From contig JBGVMW010000116.1 in NCBI GenBank assembly GCA_045125095.1, positions 4,457 to 68,456 on the forward strand: DNA of 64,000 nucleotides. The letters run 5' to 3'. The position numbers were made by a program, and so were the translations under genes. The stretch's first letter is position 1. The number at the start of each line of letters is the position of its first letter. The notes beneath the pieces are model-generated. The model did no database searches. It saw nothing but the letters and a program-made list of their open reading frames with translations, and had not been told where the DNA came from. Source of the DNA: JBGVMW01 sp045125095 (lineage in GTDB: Bacteria > Bacillota > Clostridia > Lachnospirales > Lachnospiraceae). Below are positions 18,259 through 27,306 of this stretch, piece after piece.

Positions 18259-19566
18259 TTAATACACACTATGCATTTGTTCTTTGTCAAAAATAATGGT
18301 ATAGGAGAATTCATCCTGTGTACTACTACACGTTCCATCTCCATGATATTTATCAATCACCTCTTCAATATTATAAAATCCAATTCCATGTTCTTTTTTG
18401 TTCGTTTTTGTCGTATTCACCCTGTTATCAATGATCGTAATTGGTTCATTTATCGGATTTCTAACTGATATAATGATTTGTTCCCTATCCTGTTTAAATT
18501 TGAATTTTATCATTCGTTTTTCTATTTCTAAATTCTGGCATGCTTCAATTGCATTATTTAACAAATTAGATAATAGTACCACTAAGTCCTTATCCTTCAT
18601 AGGAATTTCATTCAATTCATCTAACACAGTTACCATAGTAATACCATTCGCTTGTGCCTGCTGATATTTTTGATTAATTACTACATCCGCAACTGGATTT
18701 AATGTATTAAAATAATTCATATGCTGTTCAGTCAAATTATTTATCTTACTGATATATGCAAGTGCTTCTCGTTCTTTATTTTCCTGCAATAAACCCTGAA
18801 TACAATCTAAGTGATTTTTAAATTCATGTACTTTCCTTTTTTGTAGATTATATGATAATTCCATACTTTCATAGGTTTCAATTTGATTCTGACGCTGTTC
18901 AAGAATCAAACTTGTTTTTCTATTTTTCTCTGACTTACTAGCAGAATCCCTTATCAAATAAAACAAAAAAATATTTGTCAAAAGCAAACCAAAGGAAAGA
19001 AACATTGCTGTTTGGGATGCAATTGCTTTATCCAATAATATAAAAACAACAGCCATCACTGTAAAAATTGGAAAAAAGAAAAAACGCCCCCACTGCGTAT
19101 TCTTTAATTTTAATGCATTGTCCTGTGAAAATATTATATAAATTGCAATAACACATAGAAATAATATTAACTTGAACAAAACCCATAAAGGTGTAATTTT
19201 CCCATCTATATCCAAAATTTCCTTTAATGTTCCTCCCATAAAATGCTGAAAAATAGCAAGCAATCCCATATCCATCGAAAGTACAATTGCTTCATAACAG
19301 ACAGCACAAAAAAATATTTTACCAATTTTTTCCCGATAAAAAACAAGCATGTTCATTGCCATTATAACTGTTCCACATACAGAACGTATTACTGTATCAT
19401 CTATGTATATTGCAAATATCATCCATACAGCCACAAGCAATAGAATTATTAAAATATGCAACCATCGTTTTTTATCATAACGCTCCTTAAAAAAAGTCTG
19501 AAAAAACAAATCGCAACCCAAGGCTTCTATTCCTATCAATATTAGGCTTTCAAGCATTTCTACCAT
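18259..19566 (-). CDS. GHKL sensor histidine kinase, AgrC-like
   Basis: This 435-residue kinase has about six N-terminal membrane helices (residues 1-205). A dimerisation helix follows, with the phospho-acceptor His in KVHEFKNHLDCIQ. The ATPase domain has the N-box NLLNNAIEACQNL and the G-box GIGFYNIEEV. This is the layout of AgrC/ComD-type peptide sensors, although no AgrD or AgrB gene is seen here. It lies one base after the response regulator gene. It most likely controls the transporter operon that follows. Confidence 0.92.
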   Translation of the reverse strand: MVEMLESLILIGIEALGCDLFFQTFFKERYDKKRWLHILIILLLVAVWMIFAIYIDDTVIRSVCGTVIMAMNMLVFYREKIGKIFFCAVCYEAIVLSMDMGLLAIFQHFMGGTLKEILDIDGKITPLWVLFKLILFLCVIAIYIIFSQDNALKLKNTQWGRFFFFPIFTVMAVVFILLDKAIASQTAMFLSFGLLLTNIFLFYLIRDSASKSEKNRKTSLILEQRQNQIETYESMELSYNLQKRKVHEFKNHLDCIQGLLQENKEREALAYISKINNLTEQHMNYFNTLNPVADVVINQKYQQAQANGITMVTVLDELNEIPMKDKDLVVLLSNLLNNAIEACQNLEIEKRMIKFKFKQDREQIIISVRNPINEPITIIDNRVNTTKTNKKEHGIGFYNIEEVIDKYHGDGTCSSTQDEFSYTIIFDKEQMHSVY

Positions 19567-19567
19567 A

Positions 19568-20290
19568 TCACACCTCCCCCAACATATGAAAATACGCCTC
19601 TTTCACCTGTCGATATTTATCTCTTGGGATCGGCAAACTTTCTCCCATCTTCAGCTCCGCTTTATAGTTTACCATTTTATTAATTTCCTTTATATTCACC
19701 AGATAGCTTTTATGGATTCGCATAAATCCATGAGGCAATAGTATATCTTCTATATCGCTCATTTTTCCGTACATAATTCGTGTTTCCATTTCCTGGTTTT
19801 TGATATGGAAGATAAGATTATGTTTCTTACTCTCCACAAAACATATCCTACGGACAGGAATTTCCCTTGTTCCATCTATAAATTGGAACACTTCTTTCTT
19901 CTGCTTGTATGCCATCTTATCTAATATGGTATCCATACATTCAGGAAGTGTTTTTGACAAGGAATCCTTGATTAAATATCGAATAGCATCTACCTTATAA
20001 CCTTCCACTGCATAATCTACATACGCCGTAATAAATGCCAGATATACTTCTTTATTTACCTCTCGAATTTTCTGTGCGGCATCCAGACCGGACATTTGCT
20101 CCATATTTACATCCAAGAAAGCAATCTGGTATTCCTTTAGTTGTTCCAAATTACTACACAATGCTTCTCCCGAATCAAAAACATCTATTCGGTAATCCCG
20201 AATGTATCTTTGATGCAAACAATCCTCTACCCCCTTTTTTATTTGTTCAATATAAAATTCTTCATCATCACAAATTACTATACTCAACAT
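19568..20290 (-). CDS. LytTR response regulator, AgrA-like
   Basis: The 240-residue protein has an N-terminal receiver domain, with acidic pocket CDDEEFY and phospho-acceptor Asp in IAFLDVNME. A LytTR DNA-binding domain follows (from about residue 135), with ARRICFVESKKHNL-like strands and GFMRIHKSYLVNI, a strong family signature. It is the first gene of a two-gene operon with the kinase. The targets are probably the adjacent lipoprotein-ABC genes. Confidence 0.95.
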   Translation of the reverse strand: MLSIVICDDEEFYIEQIKKGVEDCLHQRYIRDYRIDVFDSGEALCSNLEQLKEYQIAFLDVNMEQMSGLDAAQKIREVNKEVYLAFITAYVDYAVEGYKVDAIRYLIKDSLSKTLPECMDTILDKMAYKQKKEVFQFIDGTREIPVRRICFVESKKHNLIFHIKNQEMETRIMYGKMSDIEDILLPHGFMRIHKSYLVNIKEINKMVNYKAELKMGESLPIPRDKYRQVKEAYFHMLGEV

Positions 20291-20408
20291 ATCTTTTTAT
20301 CCTTCCTACATCAATCATGTTACACACTTATCTTTGCATTAAAAATCTAGTATCTCTTTCCAGCCAGTTCTTATTTTGCATTTTTAGATTATTTTTTCGT
20401 TCCCTCAA

Positions 20409-20888
20409 TTATTTATGATATGGTTCCCCATTCATAATCCGATACCCTCTGTATACCTGCTCCAACAGAATCACACGCATAAGCTGGTGTGGAAATGTCA
20501 TTTTACTGAAGCTTAATTTATAATCGGCTCTGTCCAAAATTCGCTTGTGCAGTCCTAAAGAACCACCAATCACAAATTGAATATGGCTTACGCCCTGTAT
20601 ACCTGCTTTTTCTATCTTTTCAGACAACGCTACCGAATCTAACATCTTTCCATCAATAGCAAGAGCAATCACATAGGCATCATCGGAAAGGTATTTTTCC
20701 ATGCGGCAGGCTTCCTTTTCTTTGATCTGTTCTTCTAATGCTTCACTTGCCTTATCCGGTGTCTTTTCATCTGCCACTTCGCATATCTCCAGTTTACAAT
20801 ATCTGCTGAGACGCTTTTCATATTCACGAATGGCATCTACAAAAAATTTCTCTTTTATTTTACCAACACATACAATACTTATTTTCAT
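20409..20888 (-). CDS. rlmH: 23S rRNA (pseudouridine-1915-N3)-methyltransferase
   Basis: This small SPOUT methyltransferase modifies helix 69 of 23S rRNA in the assembled ribosome. The start MKISIVCVGKIKEKF gives 159 residues, the usual size. A longer frame adds nine residues without a ribosome site. The SAM-binding knot region reads FVIGGSLGLHKRIL and the C-terminus is YRGYRIMNGEPYHK, diagnostic of RlmH. It is separated from the two-component genes and appears to be a single gene. Confidence 0.97.
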   Translation of the reverse strand: MKISIVCVGKIKEKFFVDAIREYEKRLSRYCKLEICEVADEKTPDKASEALEEQIKEKEACRMEKYLSDDAYVIALAIDGKMLDSVALSEKIEKAGIQGVSHIQFVIGGSLGLHKRILDRADYKLSFSKMTFPHQLMRVILLEQVYRGYRIMNGEPYHK

Positions 20889-20999
20889 AATTAACTCCAA
20901 ATAGTAATTCAGCAACTGGTCTCTGACAAGAACTGCACGTATCGATTACACATCGAACGGTCTTTACCAGAAATCGGCTGCTGAACGGTTACCTTTTCC

Positions 21000-21674
21000 T
21001 TATCTATTTTCAATCTGCCAATCAATTGGCTCTATTCCATTTGCCGTTAAAAACTCGTTCGTCTGGCTAAAATGTTTGCATCCAAAGAAGCCACGATATG
21101 CTGACAGCGGGCTAGGATGTGGTGCTTTCAATAGTAAATGTTTCGGATTGTTTAACAGCGATTGCTTCTGCTGCGCCGGACGTCCCCATAGTAAAAATAC
21201 TACTGGTCTGTCCACTTCATTTACTGCACGGATCGCAGCATCTGTAAATTGCTCCCAACCCATGTTTTGATGGGAAGCCGCCTGATGAGCGCGAACGGTA
21301 AGTACCGTATTCAACATGAGTACACCCTGCTCTGCCCACTTGGTCAGATATCCATTGTTTGGCACATAGCACCCCAAATCCTCTTCCAGTTCCTTATAAA
21401 TATTAACAAGGGACGGAGGTATATCAACATCCGGTTTCACAGAAAAACACAAGCCATGAGCCTGTCCATCATTATGATAGGGATCCTGTCCAATAATAAC
21501 TACTTTCACTTTCGACAATGGCGTTAAATGAAATGCATTGAAAATGTCATCTGCCGGAGGAAATATTTTTCTTGTCTGGTATTCCTCTGTCACCTTCTGA
21601 AATAATTCCTTATAATATGGTTTCTGAAATTCCGGCTTTAACGGTTCTAACCAGTCATTTGAAATTGGTGGCAT
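21000..21674 (-). CDS. ung: Uracil-DNA glycosylase, family 1
   Basis: The enzyme removes uracil from DNA. The 224-residue length is normal. The catalytic motif is GQDPYHNDGQAHGLCFSV (water-activating Asp), followed by VLMLNTVLTV, FLLWGRPAQ and the DNA-intercalation motif HPSPLSAYRG. It is preceded, with a 10-base gap, by hisF, so the two are probably cotranscribed although functionally unrelated. Confidence 0.98.
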   Translation of the reverse strand: MPPISNDWLEPLKPEFQKPYYKELFQKVTEEYQTRKIFPPADDIFNAFHLTPLSKVKVVIIGQDPYHNDGQAHGLCFSVKPDVDIPPSLVNIYKELEEDLGCYVPNNGYLTKWAEQGVLMLNTVLTVRAHQAASHQNMGWEQFTDAAIRAVNEVDRPVVFLLWGRPAQQKQSLLNNPKHLLLKAPHPSPLSAYRGFFGCKHFSQTNEFLTANGIEPIDWQIENR

Positions 21675-21684
21675 CTGTTTCCTC

Positions 21685-22446
21685 CTATAATCTTACAGGA
21701 ACATTTTTTTCCTGTAAATACTGCTTCACTTCTTTGATTTCTAATTCTTTAAAATGGAATAAGGAAGCTGCCAATGCCGCATCTGCCTTACCATCTGTCA
21801 AAGCTTCATAAAAATGTTCCTTTGTACCAGCGCCACCTGATGCGATAACCGGAATGGATACATTTTCAGAAATAGCTCGTGTCAATTCAATATCATAGCC
21901 TGCTTTCGTTCCATCTCCGTCCATACTTGTGAGAAGAATTTCACCAGCACCTAGTTTTTCTGCCTGAATAGCCCATTCAACAGCATCAATGCCCATATCT
22001 ACGCGTCCACCATTCTTGTAGATATTCCAACCAGAACCATCTGCGCGACGTTTCGCATCAATGGCAAGCACAACACACTGACTGCCGAATTTTTCTGCTG
22101 CATCATTGATTAACTGTGGATTTAAAATCGCTGCAGTATTGACAGATATCTTATCGGCGCCCTCTCTAAGCAGCTCTTTAAAATCCTCTACGGTACGAAT
22201 TCCACCACCTACCGTAAAAGGAATAAATACCTTGTCTGCAACATGTCGTACCATATCAACCACTGTACGACGATTATCAGAGGAAGCTGTAATATCCAAA
22301 AATACCAGTTCATCTGCCCCCGCTTTATCATAAGCTGCTGCAATCTCTACCGGATCACCAGCATCAATCAAATTTACAAAATTTACACCTTTAACAACCC
22401 TGCCACCATTTACATCAAGACATGGAATGATTCGTTTTGTAAGCAT
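21685..22446 (-). CDS. hisF: Imidazole glycerol phosphate synthase, cyclase subunit
   Basis: HisF uses ammonia delivered by HisH to convert PRFAR into imidazole glycerol phosphate and AICAR. The 253-residue TIM barrel begins RIIPCLDVNGGRVVKG and has the second catalytic Asp in LTSMDGDGTKAGYD. The phosphate-binding loops GGGIRT and ASGGAG are also present. It is 37 bases downstream of hisH, so the two subunits are encoded together. No other histidine genes are seen in the window. Confidence 0.98.
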   Translation of the reverse strand: MLTKRIIPCLDVNGGRVVKGVNFVNLIDAGDPVEIAAAYDKAGADELVFLDITASSDNRRTVVDMVRHVADKVFIPFTVGGGIRTVEDFKELLREGADKISVNTAAILNPQLINDAAEKFGSQCVVLAIDAKRRADGSGWNIYKNGGRVDMGIDAVEWAIQAEKLGAGEILLTSMDGDGTKAGYDIELTRAISENVSIPVIASGGAGTKEHFYEALTDGKADAALAASLFHFKELEIKEVKQYLQEKNVPVRL

Positions 22447-22483
22447 ATCATTAACCTCTTTTCCTTAACATAGTTTTCACTTA

Positions 22484-23092
22484 TTATAATGTCGCAAAAT
22501 TTTTCAAAATACGCAATCCCACATCACTGCTCTTTTCCGGATGAAACTGACATGCATACACATTATCCTTCTGCACAGCTGCATGAATCAGTGTACCATA
22601 TTCTGTAGTTGCGGTTACTATGGATTCGTCTGTTGCCTTCAAGTAATAGGAATGTACAAAATACACATAAGAATTATCTTCCATTCCCTCGAATAATTTA
22701 CAATTTCTCTGTAATTGAATCGTATTCCATCCAATCTGTGGTATTTTCAACTCACCATTGTTATCTGGAATTCTTATAATTTCGCCCTTTAGAATGCCAA
22801 GTCCCGATACACCATCTGATTCATCACTACGTTCAAATAATAACTGTAACCCTACGCAAATACCGAGAAATGGTGTTCCTTTGTCAACAACTTCATGTAT
22901 CACATCAATCAGTTCATATTTTTTTAAATTTTCCATGGCATCACCAAAATTACCAACACCAGGAAGAATTACCTTGTCTGCATTTCTTATCTTATCTTTG
23001 TCTCTTGTTATTTCTACTTCTTCTCCTAAAAAATGTAACGCTTTTTCCACACTTTTAATATTGCCTGCATCATAATCAATAATCGCAATCAT
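22484..23092 (-). CDS. hisH: Imidazole glycerol phosphate synthase, glutaminase subunit
   Basis: This class I glutamine amidotransferase supplies ammonia to HisF. The nucleophile Cys is in FLGICVGLQLLF, and the His-Glu dyad is in CQFHPEKS. The oxyanion strand region is PGVGNFGDAM. The start MIAIIDYDAGN (202 residues) is preferred because GAGGAG lies eight bases upstream. The upstream alternative adds six residues and overlaps that site. It is paired with hisF. Confidence 0.97.
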   Translation of the reverse strand: MIAIIDYDAGNIKSVEKALHFLGEEVEITRDKDKIRNADKVILPGVGNFGDAMENLKKYELIDVIHEVVDKGTPFLGICVGLQLLFERSDESDGVSGLGILKGEIIRIPDNNGELKIPQIGWNTIQLQRNCKLFEGMEDNSYVYFVHSYYLKATDESIVTATTEYGTLIHAAVQKDNVYACQFHPEKSSDVGLRILKNFATL

Positions 23093-23122
23093 TTTTTCAT
23101 CTCCTCGCAATTGTATTTCACT

Positions 23123-23219
23123 CGTAACGATTCAGTACTCTCATAAGTTACCATTGTTAATATGAATGGCCTTCATACAAACTGCACAGTCCAGTGCAGC
23201 CCTATTCTGAATAGTTACG
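23123..23219. repeat. Composite palindrome with family G ends
   Basis: CGTAACGATTCAG at 23123-23135 is complementary (one mismatch) to CTGAATAGTTACG at 23207-23219. Inside lie an independent CTGCAC/GTGCAG hairpin at about 23182-23199 and the family G unit itself (23123-23151), which closes on AAGTTAC. It lies upstream of hisH. Shorter family G units are at 28183-28211 and 33093-33119. Confidence 0.6.
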
Positions 23220-23305
23220 TTCACTCTATATAATCAATACCACAAAAAGCAACAAGATACAAGTCTTTTGCCCTTATTTTGGTATTTTCTTATGAAAAAG
23301 AAAGA

Positions 23306-23348
23306 GAGTTGTTATACAGATGATTCCTATATCATCTGCACACAACTC
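23306..23348 (-). terminator. Terminator of the acidic repeat-protein gene
   Basis: A long stem (GAGTTGT...GCAGATGAT with its complement, one internal loop) is followed on the minus strand by a T-rich stretch. It lies just past the stop codon of the 654-residue protein. Confidence 0.75.
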
Positions 23349-23358
23349 CCCTTAAAAA

Positions 23359-25323
23359 TTATTGTCCTACTGCCTGTCTAACCATCTTTGTATATTCGGC
23401 CGGACTTAATGTTTCTTTCCAAGACTTCACAGTCTCCGGATCTAAGTAGAATTCAGAACCTAATGCATTCACCATCTCATTATATACACTTTCAAATTCC
23501 CGTTCCACACCTAATTCTTTTGCGTCTGCTTTGTATTCTTCATAATTCTCAATACCACAGATTAAAGAATTCAGTGCTTCTAAAGGCATATTCATTGTCA
23601 TATAACTCTCGTACGCATTCAACTTACCTTCTACCTGCATCATTACTTTTGCCTGGTCATGCAACTTCTGGTCTTCTTCCTTTATGTCTACACCTAACAT
23701 TTCTTTCCATGCAGATTCATAATCCTGATGGATAAATGACTTTTCTGCATCACCTAAATACATGGTGTACGGAACCAGTTTTGCTGCAAGAAGTACAACG
23801 GCACAGATAGAAGCTGCCATTACAAAAATAAGAATAACCGGTGCTTTCGGAAGTGGTGGTGATTTTACCACAGGCTCACTGGCTTTCTTTTCTTCTTTTA
23901 AACGCTTTTTCTCTGCTTTTGCAGCATCTTTTTCCTTTTTCTTTTCTGCCTTTTCTGCTTTTTTCGCTTCTTTGGCTTCCTTTTTCTGTAGCTTCTTCGC
24001 TTCTTTTTCTTCTTTCAAGCGCATTTCTTCTTCTACATCTTCAATGAGTTCTTCATTGTCTTCTTCCACTACAGGCTTTTCTTTTTTCTTCTTTTCCTTC
24101 TTTGACTTTTGTGTTTCTCCATCGTCTGTTTTTTTCTTGCCAAACAAAGCTCCAAAGAAGCCTTTTTTCTTAGGCAGTTCCTGTTCTTCTTCTACATCAT
24201 CCGGCAATTCAGGAATATCTGCCAGCGTTTCCTCTAATGGAACATCATCGGACTCTCCTTTCAGCAAGTCCTCGATATCCTTTAATTCATCGTCTTCAGA
24301 CATCTGACCTAATAAATCCATGATATCCGAATCTTCATCTTCAAATAGTGACTGTTCTGCCTGACTTGCGGCAGCTGCTGTTTCTTCGCCAATACCGCTC
24401 AACAGGCTGTCTAAATCATCCAGACCGGCTGGTGTTTCTTCTTCAAACTCGGCTGGTGCTTCTTCTTCATCTAATGAATACAAAGCACTCAAATCATCAT
24501 CAACCATTGCTTCTGGTTCCATTTCATTATTTTCTAATGAAAATTCTTCTACTGTAGCTTCCTCAGGCGTTGGTTCTTCAAATACAGGTTCATCCAGTGC
24601 TAATTCTTCAAATACCGGCTCCTCTACTGCCACATCTTCAGCCGCCACTTCAGGCTCATCATTCATAGATGCTAACAATGCAGCAATATCATCATCATCA
24701 TCCATTTTCGAATTTGGGTCACTACTTATCTCTGGTTCATCCTTAGACTGCGGTTCTTCAACTGCCTCTTCCTCATTCATCGACTCCAACAAAGCGGCAA
24801 TATCATCATCATTCATTTTCGCATTCGGATCGTTTACTTCCGGTATCTCTACCACTTCCTCTACAGCAGATTCCTGCATTTCGAATTCATTCGACGCCGG
24901 TTCCACTTCATCATTTACAGATGCTAATAATGCAGCAATGTCGTCATCACTCATTTTTGCATTCGGATCACTTATCGCCGGAATTTCCACTGTTTCCGCA
25001 GGTTGCGAGTTTTCTGTTACCGTTGTTTCATCATTCATAGATGCTAACAATGCAGCAATGTCATCATCACTCATTTTCATATTCTCATCACTAGCAACTG
25101 ATATTTCTGGTTCTGCTGTTGCCTTCCCATCATTCATAGACGCTAACAATGCAGCAATATCATCATCACTCATTTTTTCATTTGAATCACCCATTTCTGA
25201 ATGTTCTTGTATTCCGCTGTCAATCTCAGCAAGAATCGCTTCCAAATCCTGATTGTCTGCCTCTGGTTCCATACCACCAGATGTTTCCTTCAACATTTTA
25301 TCTAATTCTTCCGATTCGCCCAT
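23359..25323 (-). CDS. Membrane-anchored protein with five acidic DDDIAALLASMND repeats
   Basis: This 654-residue protein belongs to no family I can name. Residues 1-225 hold five 15-residue repeats (starting at about 51, 84, 124, 170 and 207) of the form M-S-D-D-D-I-A-A-L-L-A-S-M-N-D, separated by acidic, Pro-containing spacers. The core resembles the EIDALL motif of FliM/FliY that docks phosphorylated CheY. Degenerate forms (DLDSLLSG, DIMDLLGQM, DIEDLLKGE) continue to about 365. Then come a Lys/Glu-rich coiled coil (about 380-485), one transmembrane helix (about 492-515) and an extracytoplasmic helical domain of about 140 residues. The neighbour two genes upstream is cheV, which supports a motility or signalling role. 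That role is inference. Confidence 0.85.
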   Translation of the reverse strand: MGESEELDKMLKETSGGMEPEADNQDLEAILAEIDSGIQEHSEMGDSNEKMSDDDIAALLASMNDGKATAEPEISVASDENMKMSDDDIAALLASMNDETTVTENSQPAETVEIPAISDPNAKMSDDDIAALLASVNDEVEPASNEFEMQESAVEEVVEIPEVNDPNAKMNDDDIAALLESMNEEEAVEEPQSKDEPEISSDPNSKMDDDDDIAALLASMNDEPEVAAEDVAVEEPVFEELALDEPVFEEPTPEEATVEEFSLENNEMEPEAMVDDDLSALYSLDEEEAPAEFEEETPAGLDDLDSLLSGIGEETAAAASQAEQSLFEDEDSDIMDLLGQMSEDDELKDIEDLLKGESDDVPLEETLADIPELPDDVEEEQELPKKKGFFGALFGKKKTDDGETQKSKKEKKKKEKPVVEEDNEELIEDVEEEMRLKEEKEAKKLQKKEAKEAKKAEKAEKKKEKDAAKAEKKRLKEEKKASEPVVKSPPLPKAPVILIFVMAASICAVVLLAAKLVPYTMYLGDAEKSFIHQDYESAWKEMLGVDIKEEDQKLHDQAKVMMQVEGKLNAYESYMTMNMPLEALNSLICGIENYEEYKADAKELGVEREFESVYNEMVNALGSEFYLDPETVKSWKETLSPAEYTKMVRQAVGQ

Positions 25324-25415
25324 AACCTCACCCCTTATGTATTCTCAAGCTGCCTAAATATAATGCAACCAAAAAGTTATGTTTATTTTAACACAAAATA
25401 TCTATTAAGACAATT

Positions 25416-26183
25416 CTATTCCGACAATATTTTAAAAGAATTACCATTTACAGACATACCCTTATCATGTATTTCACTTGTTAGTTGCGGGAATTTTTCG
25501 TTTACCCTGATTAAAAATGCTTTATCACTTAGATTTACCATTTTTTCTAATGGCCATCGAATCACCTCCGGATATGCAAAACCAACACCCAATTCTAACA
25601 CACATATTCTTTTATCCAGTATTTTTTGAATCCATGATTTGTATTCCAGCCATGTATCTATGTAGCCCTGCTCTAAATAGCAGGACGCATGTATTGTGTT
25701 TGGCACAATTTCTTTTCCACATTTTTCACATTCCGGTTTTGCCTTCTGCCATAGCATACCATCTTCGAACCAGCATTGATACACCATTTCCAGAAGCGGT
25801 TCAGCACTGAAGATACTATTATCACATCCTTCGTCACACTGCATGCGCATCAGACTCCCACAAGGAGCTGTAATTCGGTCTTTTTTGATATCCGACTGAA
25901 AAATAATGTCATCTGTATTCAATGTGTTAACAAAATAGGTTTTGCCATTCAGTAATTCAGCAAGCTTGTTGTATGCCTTTATATATGGTTTACAATCTAA
26001 TTCACGCATTGCCAGCGCTCTTATAATATCAGGAAGATTCTCATCACCAGTATCTTTGAAATATCGTTTTCCTACTTTGGTATTCAAGTATTCTTTTTTT
26101 GAAAAAGTAAACTCCTCTCCAATACCAACTACTACGATATCTACCTCATCTAACTTACTTTGTATCTTCTGTAATGATTCCAC
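25416..26183 (-). CDS. Sirtuin-like protein lacking the catalytic His
   Basis: The 255-residue protein follows the Sir2 layout. It has a glycine-rich start (VVVGIGEEF), a TLNTDD segment where sirtuins have TQNID, and four zinc-type cysteines in two pairs (MQCDEGC; CEKCGKEI). A late LGVGFAYPEV...RWPLEKM stands where sirtuins bind NAD. The position of the catalytic His in the HG-S motif reads PCGS. So it is a divergent or inactive deacetylase, or an enzyme with another NAD-linked activity. It lies between the acidic repeat-protein gene and cheV and could be cotranscribed with the former. Confidence 0.7.
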   Translation of the reverse strand: MESLQKIQSKLDEVDIVVVGIGEEFTFSKKEYLNTKVGKRYFKDTGDENLPDIIRALAMRELDCKPYIKAYNKLAELLNGKTYFVNTLNTDDIIFQSDIKKDRITAPCGSLMRMQCDEGCDNSIFSAEPLLEMVYQCWFEDGMLWQKAKPECEKCGKEIVPNTIHASCYLEQGYIDTWLEYKSWIQKILDKRICVLELGVGFAYPEVIRWPLEKMVNLSDKAFLIRVNEKFPQLTSEIHDKGMSVNGNSFKILSE

Positions 26184-26217
26184 AATAACCTCCTGACCAT
26201 GTAACTACGCCACAATG

Positions 26218-26244
26218 AAACAGGGACATGTTATGCCCCTGTTT
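26218..26244 (-). terminator. Hairpin after cheV
   Basis: AAACAGGG pairs with CCCTGTTT around a short loop downstream of cheV on the minus strand. The T-tract after it is short, so it is only a probable terminator. Confidence 0.5.
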
Positions 26245-26297
26245 TCTGAATTACATCTATAACTTCATCATTTATTTGCGGGATTTTAAACTAACTA

Positions 26298-27197
26298 TTA
26301 GTCTTTAAATATAAGCTTATCCAATTCACGTACTAAATTACCAATTTCCGGTTTGGATAACTGAGCATCTGCACCTAACTGGTCACCTTTTTTACGCATT
26401 TCATCATTTACAAGAGATGAGAATATAACAACCGGAACTTCACCTATTACCGGATCATCTTTAATTAGTTTTGTTAATCGATGACCATCCATAATCGGCA
26501 TCTCAATATCTGTAATCACAAGTCCTGCGTTTTGTTTTAATGTCCCATCTGCCTTGTACTTGCACAACTTATCCCATGCTTCCTTACCATTGTTATTCAA
26601 ATTCAGATTTACATAACCCGCTTTACGCAAAGAATCTGAAATTAAACGGCTTAACAATGGCGAATCCTCTGCAATTACAATTGGAATATCACTACGTCTA
26701 CGCTCACCCAATGACTCTATTTCAGAAACCTTAAGTCCTGTCTCAGGACTGATATCTGTAACAATTTTTTCGAAATCAAGAATAATAATCAACCGGTCAT
26801 CCCATTTAACAATACCAGTAGAAACTCCACTTCCTTCTGTATTAATGGTAGCATCTGGTTTAATAATATCTTCCCAGGATACTCTGTGGATACCAAGTAC
26901 TGCATCTACACGAAATGCAATATTTAATTTGTTAAAATTCGTGATAATGAAAAATCCTTCTGTTCCATCATCCGCTAAGCCTATACTATTCTTTAAATTG
27001 ACAACTGTAATCATTGTATCTCGTGGCATAAAGATACCCTGTATACTTGGGTGGGCATTTGGAACTGGTGTGACCTCTTCATATGTAAGAATCTCACGCA
27101 CTTTTGCAACATTAATACCATAATGATTCTTGCCCAGTGTAAATTCGAGAATTTCTAACTCATTCGTACCATTTTCAAGTAAAATCTTAGTTTCCAT
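26298..27197 (-). CDS. cheV: Chemotaxis coupling/response-regulator protein CheV
   Basis: CheV couples receptors to the CheA kinase and helps adaptation. Residues 1 to about 160 form a CheW-like domain (EFTLGKNHYGINVAKVREIL; PSIQGIFMPRD). A receiver domain follows, with acidic residues in VIAEDSPLL, phospho-acceptor Asp in VITDIEMPIMDGH and the conserved Lys in LSKPE. The 299-residue length is usual. It shows that the organism is chemotactic. It is followed by its own hairpin. Confidence 0.95.
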   Translation of the reverse strand: METKILLENGTNELEILEFTLGKNHYGINVAKVREILTYEEVTPVPNAHPSIQGIFMPRDTMITVVNLKNSIGLADDGTEGFFIITNFNKLNIAFRVDAVLGIHRVSWEDIIKPDATINTEGSGVSTGIVKWDDRLIIILDFEKIVTDISPETGLKVSEIESLGERRRSDIPIVIAEDSPLLSRLISDSLRKAGYVNLNLNNNGKEAWDKLCKYKADGTLKQNAGLVITDIEMPIMDGHRLTKLIKDDPVIGEVPVVIFSSLVNDEMRKKGDQLGADAQLSKPEIGNLVRELDKLIFKD

Positions 27198-27306
27198 AGT
27201 AACCTTCCTCCTTAATTATCCTCTAGCACTCCGCTCTTGTTCAATTATAACATACCTATGTCAAAAAATATAGATTTTTTATAAAAATTTTTGCAATATT
27301 ACATTT

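Noticed and set aside
18259..20290. AgrC/AgrA pair as a complete quorum-sensing locus
   Set aside because: No AgrB-like protease or AgrD-like peptide gene is found around the pair, so only an AgrC/AgrA-like architecture is claimed.
23762..24307. A 181-residue Ser/Phe-rich plus-strand frame
   Set aside because: It is antisense to the Lys/Glu-rich coiled coil of the 654-residue protein. The poly-Ser/Phe composition is the expected reverse of AAG/GAA codons.
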